Source of the DNA: Acipenser ruthenus
Lineage: Eukaryota; Chordata; Actinopteri; Acipenseriformes; Acipenseridae
DNA: 64,000 bases
Reading direction: 5' to 3'
NCBI RefSeq assembly: GCF_902713425.1
Contig: NC_081198.1
Coordinates: 23,171,188 to 23,235,187 of the forward strand
Position 1 is the first letter of the stretch. Each line of letters starts with the position of its first letter. The notes under the pieces were generated by a model. That model did no database searches. It had not been told where the DNA came from and worked only from the letters and a program-made list of their open reading frames with translations. Position numbers and translations under genes: made by a program. Shown here piece by piece: positions 1-6,498 of this stretch.

Positions 1-1259
1 GGATCTATGGGGGCCACCTGCAACTTGCTGTCTTTGATCTTGATCTTCTTTCTTTTCCCCCCATCGTCTCTACCCTTTCTTTTCCCCACCCTCTGCTGGT
101 TCTTCATTCCCTTCCCCTCCTTTTCACTCTCACTTTCACTGTCGCTTTCGCTTTCCTCCCCCACGGACTCAATCCTTATGGCGTCATAACGAGAGCCGAG
201 GGGGAGTGCTGGCGCTGAGAGGGCCCTACTCAGGGGGGGGGCGCTGCTGGGTCCGGGCTCCCTCCCTGCCTCGTGTTCTGTATCAGAGGAGCTACTGGAG
301 GAGCTAGTGGAGTAGCTGTTGTACTCTCTCTCTGGGCTGGGGGAAGGGGTCCTCGTAAAACGGGACATGTCTCGGGGGCGGGGGGGTGAGGGGGGTGCTG
401 GTGATGATGGTGGTGCTGGAGTCTGGGTTTTGGATACTGTTGGTGGTGATGTGGACTGATCTTTGTTATTTGTTCCCTCTTCCTGCTCAGGCCTAGGCTT
501 GTTCGTATTTGCCTTGCTGGCTCTGGCCATGTTGGCATAGGAAGAGGGGCAGTCCTTAAACAGGTGCCCCTTCTTTCCACACAAATTGCACTGCCTCTCT
601 TCTCTGCAGTGGCTGGTCTCGTGGGGGGCGCCGCAGTTCCTGCACTTGACTACAGTACATGCGGCCGCCAGGTGTCCTAATTCCCCACATTTCCTGCAGA
701 GTTTTGGCATCCCATTATAGAATACCAGCCCTCTGTTGGGCCCTAACACTATGGAGTTTGGAATGTGGCGGACGCCTCCAATGCCCGATGGATCAACATT
801 AAGGCGTACCAGCCACTTTCTGGCTCCTGTCCAAACCCCATCTTCGTCTGTAATTTTCCTCCCTTCTGATGACACCCTCCCATAGCGGTTAAGCCATGTT
901 GTAATATCATAGTCGCTAACAGCCTCATTGAAAAATTGGACAGTAACAACTTTCATTTCTCTGTCTGTCAGTGCATCCACACAAAATTCTTTGTATGGAG
1001 CGAGATATTTATTCTCCCCCCAAAAGGACCACATTTCTTGTAACTTTTGGGGGTTCCTAAAACTGACCTCAAACACTTCCTTAAGCCCTGGCAATTTCAC
1101 CAAACAATTCAAGTCAGAAGGGGAAAAACCCATACCCCTCTGAAGAATGGTCCGGCTGAACTCCAGTCTCGTCAGTCCTGGTTCCGTTTCATCTTGCTTG
1201 TTTCTTGTGAAGCGCACCGCATTGTGCCTCCTGGTTTCCTGGGTTGGCCGGAACGCCAT
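1..1259 (-). CDS. E1 ORF1 (gag-like zinc-knuckle protein), partial
   Basis: The frame is open from the ATG at 1259 to the window edge (419 codons), starting MAFRPTQETRRHNAVRF. It encodes the N-terminal two thirds of the element's RNA-binding ORF1 protein: a gag-like region (about residues 45-185), three CCHC knuckles (about 188-237), then Pro- and Ser-rich and acidic segments. The same start is used in every copy whose N-terminus survives. Near 232-243 the G run is one base longer than in E2 and a following C is absent, so the frame is kept; E8 has lost frame at this spot. Expected role: binding element RNA in a cytoplasmic particle. The remainder lies outside the window. Confidence 0.8.
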   Translation of the reverse strand, partial: MAFRPTQETRRHNAVRFTRNKQDETEPGLTRLEFSRTILQRGMGFSPSDLNCLVKLPGLKEVFEVSFRNPQKLQEMWSFWGENKYLAPYKEFCVDALTDREMKVVTVQFFNEAVSDYDITTWLNRYGRVSSEGRKITDEDGVWTGARKWLVRLNVDPSGIGGVRHIPNSIVLGPNRGLVFYNGMPKLCRKCGELGHLAAACTVVKCRNCGAPHETSHCREERQCNLCGKKGHLFKDCPSSYANMARASKANTNKPRPEQEEGTNNKDQSTSPPTVSKTQTPAPPSSPAPPSPPRPRDMSRFTRTPSPSPEREYNSYSTSSSSSSSDTEHEAGREPGPSSAPPLSRALSAPALPLGSRYDAIRIESVGEESESDSESESEKEGKGMKNQQRVGKRKGRDDGGKRKKIKIKDSKLQVAPID

Positions 1260-1699
1260 CCTTCAGCTGGCTCCTCCGATTGGGGTGGGAGAAGCCTCTG
1301 GACGTCCGGGTTGTCTCTCTCTACGGAAAAGAGACAACGTAAGCAGCAAATCTGGGCAGTTGAAGGAACTATTACTTTAGTCCCTGAGGAGATGGTCGCC
1401 TCGCAAGAGGGACCCCCTCCCCAGGTGAACGGTGTCCTTCCCTGGCGGAGTAGGGGGTGCTGCTTGGCACCGAGACCACGTAGGAAGAATCGTGGCTGTG
1501 ATGCCTCCTCGGGGTCCGGGGCCGCCCTCTGCTCCTCCCAGATGGCGCCCTCTGCTGGGCGCCTGCTGCTCTCTCGGTCTGGATCTCGATTACAATCAAG
1601 GGCTGGGGATGAGGTCGTCTAGGTCATCAAAGGGTCCTCAAAGGTCGTCTGGATGGTAGGTCCTCCTTCTCTCTAACTCCAGGAACGTCTGGAAAAGCC

Positions 1700-1990
1700 G
1701 GAACCGCCTGAAAAAGAAAAAAACGGGAACCGCCTGAAAAAGAAAAAACTGCTCTCAACAGTCAACAAAATCTTGAAAGACCCTCGGCCTGGATTGGGCA
1801 AGCCAAAACCAGACTGAGCATTAGTCTTCCAAAAAGTTGCCGAGCTGAAGAAAGCCAGTCAAAAATAAAAAAAATTCTGTTCCTCCTCACCCGAACAAAC
1901 CTCTCACAGACCCTCGGAGGGAGCGGGCAATGCCACTACCCTCTAAGCCTTAGTCTTAGAAAGATTTATTCGAACTGAAGAGAAGCCAGA
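1700..1990 (-). repeat. Internal tandem repeats in the LINE 5' UTR
   Basis: Two diverged copies of an approximately 82-bp unit lie at 1778-1859 and 1908-1990. Both begin AGACCCTCGG, share TTAGTCTT in the middle and end near GAAGCCAG, with a period of 130 bp. A shorter duplicate of about 25 bp (GGAACCGCCTG followed by an A-rich stretch) lies at 1700-1748. The same layout is in E4-E8 (for example E5 at about 35090-35380). Repeated 5' UTR units often carry LINE promoters; that function is inferred. E2 and E3 lack this region. Confidence 0.65.
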
Positions 1991-2106
1991 GTATATGGCT
2001 GGCTAAGAAGGACCTGGCATAGGGACATGTTCCACCACACTTGTCTGGTTAGCTGCATGCTCCCAGGAAACAAACTGCTGCTGTCTACATCATCACCACA
2101 TGTGAA

Positions 2107-2190
2107 TAAAAGAAAGAAAGACAGCAAGAAAGAAAGAGAGAAAGAAAGAGAAAGAAAGAAAGAGAGAAAGAGAGAAAGAAAAATAAAAGA
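2107..2190. repeat. GAAA/GAGA polypurine microsatellite (one per U2 unit)
   Basis: Purine-only tract on the plus strand with the fixed leader AAAGAAAGAAAGACAGCAAG, then a variable run of GAAA and GAGA. It lies about 110 bp beyond the U2 3' end in transcript direction. Other copies start near 9287, 10077, 10866, 11645, 12442, 13242, 14041, 20275, 27495, 28261, 35498, 36288, 37074, 37860, 38651, 39438, 47341, 48111, 55344, 62530 and 63297. Its length (about 70-110 bp) accounts for most of the unit-length variation. Open frames read across it are low-complexity artefacts. Confidence 0.95.
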
Positions 2191-2301
2191 AGTAAAACGG
2201 CGGGAAAACTTGCATCAACACTGGCACTCTCCCTCCAGCAGGGGTAGACAAAATGCTCACAGGAGAGATCCAGATCTGACTTTGACCAACGTTAGAGAAA
2301 G

Positions 2302-2418
2302 GTGTGCACCGTTCCCGGAGGTACTGCAATACCGGGCCGATGCGTGGAGTGGACGGAGCAAGCCCCTGTTCCATCTCCCGATTCCAAAAATCAATTTAAT
2401 ATATGGTCCCCTGATACT
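2302..2418 (-). pseudogene. RNU2: U2 snRNA 3' fragment at the E2 3' junction
   Basis: Contains U2 nt 78-188 followed by a 6-nt remnant equal to nt 35-40 (AGTATC), then E2. Relative to an intact gene 37 bp are missing; the TATC at nt 37-40 recurs at nt 74-77, so the break has 4-bp microhomology. The Sm site, the 3' stem-loops and the 3' box survive. No promoter remains, so it is a fragment and not a functional gene. Confidence 0.92.
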
Positions 2419-2928
2419 CTTTTATTGAGATTTTACATTTTTTACATTTACACCCATTCGTTTTTTCATTCATTTTACATTTCTTTTAAAGATGACATTC
2501 ATGCATACAGACATACATTTTGTTTTAAAAGCATTTAAAATACATTTAAAAACACCAAGACAATTGTGCTTTGTACATGGTTAAAACAGACACAGATTAA
2601 AATCAACATGAAAAAAACCTGTGCTGTTTTAAAAGTGACTGGAAAAAAAGAACCATCTATAAAAAACCAGTGCTTGTGAGGGCCGGGGAGTGCTCTCTAA
2701 AAAAGTGAACATAAACCTAGATCTAAAACAGGGACAGGGGAAAAGGGACAGTGTATAAACAGTGAGTTAAAATTCTAAAATTTTAAAACACTTAAAATGT
2801 AACTTTTAATAGTTTACATTAAAAATCTTAAAGATACATAAAACAAAACAAAACAAAATCAAATAAAACATTCAAATTAAATCAAAGGTCCATAAAACTG
2901 AAACAAAAAGACTACATAAAACCAGGGC

Positions 2929-2978
2929 ACCGTTGAAAAACGGTCATGCCAGCTAAAAAGGGCGGAATGCTGGCATGA
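2929..2978 (-). other. Paired hairpins in the LINE 3' UTR
   Basis: Two adjacent inverted repeats. The 10-bp perfect stem TCATGCCAGC / GCTGGCATGA occupies 2944-2953 and 2969-2978 with a 15-nt loop. The 6-bp stem ACCGTT / AACGGT occupies 2929-2934 and 2939-2944 with a 4-nt loop. They lie 70-120 nt after the ORF2 stop and recur in E3-E8 (for example 14941-14976, 29150-29184). The stems are unchanged among copies while the small loop varies by one or two bases, which supports a structured RNA. A role in recognition by the reverse transcriptase is inferred. Confidence 0.65.
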
Positions 2979-3049
2979 CAAAATAAATAAAAGGCTTAGC
3001 GGTGCCCCGTAGTCCCGCTCCTAGGAGCTAGCGGTTCCAGTTTTTTCCC

Positions 3050-6000
3050 TTATTCCATCTTCACGTCCTGAAGTCCGGCGATCCTCCACTCCGCGCAGGC
3101 CTTGTCCTTCCCGAGGGTCCGGATGTCCAGAATTACAAAGTCCTTGATAAGAGTTTGTGCCCTTCTGGTCGTGGTGATAGTGTCTAGCTCCTGCTTGTGA
3201 TAGACACAGACGTTACGGCCTTCCCACAGGATCTGCTTGACAACATTGATGACACGCCAAACGCACTTAGCTGTGCTGGTAGTGATTCCTCCCGCAGGCC
3301 CATAGAGCACAGTCTCAGCGGTCATCTTGGCCGTGTCAGCAAACCTGTTTAGGAAGACAGAGACAGAGAGCCAGACACTGCCAGCCACATCACACTCCCA
3401 GAAGATATGGGCTGGTGTTTCTCTCTTGCGGCACTTTGCATAGGGGCATGTTTCTACTTGGGCTAGTCCCCTCCTGAACATGAACGCTCGAGTGGGGAGT
3501 GCACTGTGGACGGTGTTCCATGCTATATCCTTCTGGACATTACTGAGGCAGCTGTGAGACACATTCTCCCAGATTTTTTGGCTTTGGGTGAGGGAGAAAG
3601 TAGCTACTTTTTCAATTTCCTGGGAACCGGCAAGATATTTAGTTACAGCCTTGTATTCCCAGGAGGCCAATTTTGCTTTATCTAAGCCCAATTTATATAT
3701 AGTGTCCCTTAAGGTTCTATAATACAATGGGGGGTCCCAGGAGTACGGCACGGTGTTATCAATAGTGCAGAGGCCCAAGGCCCTGAGACAGGTGGCAAAA
3801 TAGAAACGATTCATGTAACATACCTTCCTGTCCAGGGCCTGGATGTTCTTGATAGTTTGCGTGAGCCCCTGCACTCGGGTGAGCTGCACAACGTCCGGGA
3901 CCCCCTTACCTCCCTTCTTGTCGGCTTTACTCAGGGTGGCTCGCTTTACCCTCTCCATCTTGCTGCCCCAGATAAAGCGGTGGATAATGCGGTCCACCAC
4001 TTTTTTGGTGGTCCTGTCTGGGGGAAAGATTTTTCCTACATAAGAGAGGATGGGGAACAGTATAGACTTGGTTATTAATACTCTACCCGTCATTGTTAAG
4101 GATCTTGTGCTCCATCCGCCAATCTTTTTACGGACCTGGTTAATGGCCGCCGTCCAGCTCTGGGCCCCCGAGCTATTGTTCTCGAAAATGAGGCCCAGAA
4201 TCTTGATTTTGTCCTTTTTGACAGGGTACATGTCCGACAGTTCCCTATCTACCTGCCAATTTTTAGACACGTAGACTTCGCTCTTGGACTTATTAATCAC
4301 TGCCCCAGTCGCCGTGCAGTACTTCTCAAGGATATTACTAATCCGAGGTACCGACGATGTGTTGGTGCAAATGAGTGACACATCGTCCATATATGCTGTT
4401 GTTTTGACCTGGACCCCGTTGGATCCAGGCAGCTGGAAACCAGTTATACTGGTATCCCTACGAATTGCCTGCAGGAGGGGTTCAATGCACACGACATATA
4501 GCAGTGGGGATAGTGGGCAACCCTGTCTGACCCCTGACTGGATAGATATTTTACCAGTCAGGTGCCTGTTCACCAAGACTCGGGTACTAATGTTTGTATA
4601 TATGGTTTTAACCCACTCCCTAAGTCCAGGAGCGAATTTCATCTGGTCCATCACTTTGTACATATATTCATGGCTTACCCTATCGAACGCCTTCTCCTGG
4701 TCAAGGTTGAACAGGCAGAGGGGATGGTTCCGTTCTCTAGAATAAGCCAGAATGTCCCTTGTTAACATTAAAATATCCGTGATGGACCTCCCTGGGACGC
4801 CACAAGCCTGGTCAGGGCCAATGACCAAAGGGAGGTGTACTTGTAGCCGGAGCATCAGAGCTTTGGCTAGTATCTTGTAATCCACGCAAAGGAGGCTGAT
4901 TGGGCGCCAATTCCGTAGATCTTTAACTTCCCCTTTCTTATGAAGGAGAGTAATTACACTCTCCCGCATAGAAGGGCCCAACCGCTTCTCCCTGTAGACC
5001 GCTCTGTAGACCTCCGCTAAATGGACTTTTAGCGTGTCCCAAAAAAGATGGTAATACTCACCCGGGATGCCATCTGGACCTGGCGTCTTACCGGTGTTCA
5101 TGGTCTTAACCGCCTGGGTGAGCTCCTCCAGCGTGAGTTCTGGGTCCTTCTCCTCCTCCTCCTCGTCCCGCACTGAGTCAGGCTCCAACTGGCTCAGGAA
5201 CCACTCTATCAGGGTGTCATCTGTAGCTTTGATGTTATACAGGTCCCTATAGAAGTTCTCTACCACTTTTTTCACTCCCTCACTATCCTCTACTATCCTC
5301 CCCCTGCTGTCGAGCATGGAGGACATCAAGTGCCGCTTCTCCCTCGTTTTCTGGAAGAAGAAGCGAGTACACTTTTCGTCTTCCTCCATTTTTTGCACTT
5401 TTGCATTGTGCATGACCTTTCGTTGTTCCTCCCTACAAAGCACTGAAAGATCTAGCTTGGTCTGGGCTATCTCGTCGCTTACAGGGAACCCCCGAAGCTG
5501 AAGCAGGCTCAGACGCTGGAGGGCAGCATTCAGGTATTTATATTTGGCCCTCCTTTCTTTTGCTTTCCTCTTGCCTGCTGCTATGAAATAACCCTTAGTT
5601 CTCATTTTGACCATCTCCCACCACTCTATAGGGGAGTTGAATAGGTCACGCAAAGTGGTCCACTCAACAAGCCTGCTCTTATAGGCTGCAGCTATGGAGG
5701 GGTCATCGAGTAAGGAGGTGTTTAATTTCCAGACCCCTGACCCCATCTGGGAGGTCTGAGGGACCTGCAATGTTACCTGCAGGAGCCTATGGTCGGAGAA
5801 GAAGACGGCCTGGGTGTCTACTGCCGTCTTCGTAAGGGAGCTGGTATGCAGGACGAGATCTATACGGGAGAAGGAGGTCCCAGATGAGCTCACCCAGGTA
5901 AAGGGAGGCACCAGGTCCTTACCTGCATCACACAGGGAGAAATCAAATATTACGGAGGACAAAACTCTACTAGAGCGGTCGTTGCGTGGCCTGCTCCGGT

Positions 6001-6493
6001 CTACGTCCCTCAGAGCACAATTGAAGTCACCTGACACGATGACGGGTACGTTCCCCAGCAGGAGTGGACGCAGCTGTGGAAAAAATTGAACTCTTTCGTT
6101 TTGGTTAGTGGGTGCGTAGACATTGACCAGTCTGAGGGGAGTGTTGTTGTATGTCACATCCACGCTCAGAATTCTACCAGGTTCTACCTCCCTGCTGCTG
6201 CGGGAGGTAATAAATGGGTTTTTAAACAGGATACCTACTCCGTCGGCTCTGGCTATGTTGGAGCCCGACCAGAAGGAGTCCCCCAGGGTCCAACTCTCCT
6301 TCAGGTCCCTATAATCAGGGCTCGACGAAATACCACACTCCTGCAGAAAGATGAGATCTGCTTTCAAGTTAGCTAGATAGTTTAGTACATCAAATCTTTT
6401 TTGTGTCTCCCTGATGCTCCTGACATTAACAGACACACATATCAGGGCCATCAGGGTAGCTAACAAGAAAAGGAGTCGCTGCGTCCACCCCAT
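3050..6493 (-). CDS. E2 ORF2: endonuclease/reverse transcriptase, intact
   Basis: An uninterrupted 1147-residue LINE polyprotein that nicks the target and copies element RNA by target-primed reverse transcription. The APE endonuclease is at about 15-245: N23, E52 in FLQECG, D156/N158 in SGDFNCA, SRID at 209-212 and SDH at 233-235. The reverse transcriptase is at about 465-790: GKTPGPDGIP, RNWRPISLL, NLDQEKAFDRV with D598, QGCPLSP at 657 and YMDD at 701-704. A C-terminal CX4CX7HX4C uses C1016, C1021, H1029 and C1034, as in L1/Tx1-type elements. The ATG lies 5 nt after the ORF1 stop. The first 20 residues are strongly hydrophobic, which is unusual. All catalytic residues I can identify are present. 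Confidence 0.95.
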   Translation of the reverse strand: MGWTQRLLFLLATLMALICVSVNVRSIRETQKRFDVLNYLANLKADLIFLQECGISSSPDYRDLKESWTLGDSFWSGSNIARADGVGILFKNPFITSRSSREVEPGRILSVDVTYNNTPLRLVNVYAPTNQNERVQFFPQLRPLLLGNVPVIVSGDFNCALRDVDRSRPRNDRSSRVLSSVIFDFSLCDAGKDLVPPFTWVSSSGTSFSRIDLVLHTSSLTKTAVDTQAVFFSDHRLLQVTLQVPQTSQMGSGVWKLNTSLLDDPSIAAAYKSRLVEWTTLRDLFNSPIEWWEMVKMRTKGYFIAAGKRKAKERRAKYKYLNAALQRLSLLQLRGFPVSDEIAQTKLDLSVLCREEQRKVMHNAKVQKMEEDEKCTRFFFQKTREKRHLMSSMLDSRGRIVEDSEGVKKVVENFYRDLYNIKATDDTLIEWFLSQLEPDSVRDEEEEEKDPELTLEELTQAVKTMNTGKTPGPDGIPGEYYHLFWDTLKVHLAEVYRAVYREKRLGPSMRESVITLLHKKGEVKDLRNWRPISLLCVDYKILAKALMLRLQVHLPLVIGPDQACGVPGRSITDILMLTRDILAYSRERNHPLCLFNLDQEKAFDRVSHEYMYKVMDQMKFAPGLREWVKTIYTNISTRVLVNRHLTGKISIQSGVRQGCPLSPLLYVVCIEPLLQAIRRDTSITGFQLPGSNGVQVKTTAYMDDVSLICTNTSSVPRISNILEKYCTATGAVINKSKSEVYVSKNWQVDRELSDMYPVKKDKIKILGLIFENNSSGAQSWTAAINQVRKKIGGWSTRSLTMTGRVLITKSILFPILSYVGKIFPPDRTTKKVVDRIIHRFIWGSKMERVKRATLSKADKKGGKGVPDVVQLTRVQGLTQTIKNIQALDRKVCYMNRFYFATCLRALGLCTIDNTVPYSWDPPLYYRTLRDTIYKLGLDKAKLASWEYKAVTKYLAGSQEIEKVATFSLTQSQKIWENVSHSCLSNVQKDIAWNTVHSALPTRAFMFRRGLAQVETCPYAKCRKRETPAHIFWECDVAGSVWLSVSVFLNRFADTAKMTAETVLYGPAGGITTSTAKCVWRVINVVKQILWEGRNVCVYHKQELDTITTTRRAQTLIKDFVILDIRTLGKDKACAEWRIAGLQDVKME

Positions 6494-6498
6494 AGCGA

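Larger units (their letters stand above)
1..2004 (-). mobile_element. E1: Keno-like U2-targeted LINE, 5' portion (cut by window edge)
   Basis: This is the 5' third of a non-LTR retrotransposon: ORF1 codons up to the window edge, then a 5' UTR of about 745 bp (1260-2004). The left end is cut by the window, so its ORF2 cannot be judged. The right boundary is the point where the sequence becomes the U2 intergenic spacer; a short shared GGCTGGCT makes it uncertain by about 8 bp. The same boundary occurs in E4-E8. E1 is most like E8: both have codon changes in the Ser-rich stretch and the same changes near 465-510. Family assignment rests on the ORF1 zinc knuckles and the U2 location. Confidence 0.88.
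2005..2418 (-). repeat. Partial U2 unit between E1 and E2 (spacer plus U2 3' part)
   Basis: Reading rightward from E1: spacer (2005-2106), GAAA/GAGA microsatellite (about 2107-2190), conserved U2 3' flank with the 3' box at about 2275-2290, and the U2 3' fragment. The U2 promoter and 5' end that would normally lie upstream are missing, because E1 joins the spacer directly. Confidence 0.85.

Noticed and set aside
7-580. Plus-strand Leu/Ser/Phe-rich frame and alternate minus-strand Pro/His-rich frame in the ORF1 Ser/Glu and Pro-rich region
   Set aside because: Both overlap the ORF1 frame that carries the zinc knuckles and continues upstream; they are out-of-frame readings of repetitive codons.
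1260-2004. The 1260-2004 region as a separate gene or a different snRNA spacer
   Set aside because: It is colinear with ORF1 in six copies, has no snRNA or tRNA features and no sustained open frame, so it is best read as the element 5' UTR.
2419-2440. Poly(A) tail or terminal microsatellite at the Keno-like element 3' end
   Set aside because: The tail is a fixed unique sequence ending CAATAAAAG next to U2; no A run is present.
3843-4745. Plus-strand open frames of 60-153 codons opposite ORF2 (and equivalents in every copy)
   Set aside because: They are antisense shadows of a strongly conserved coding frame, recur at the same offsets in each copy and match no recognisable protein.
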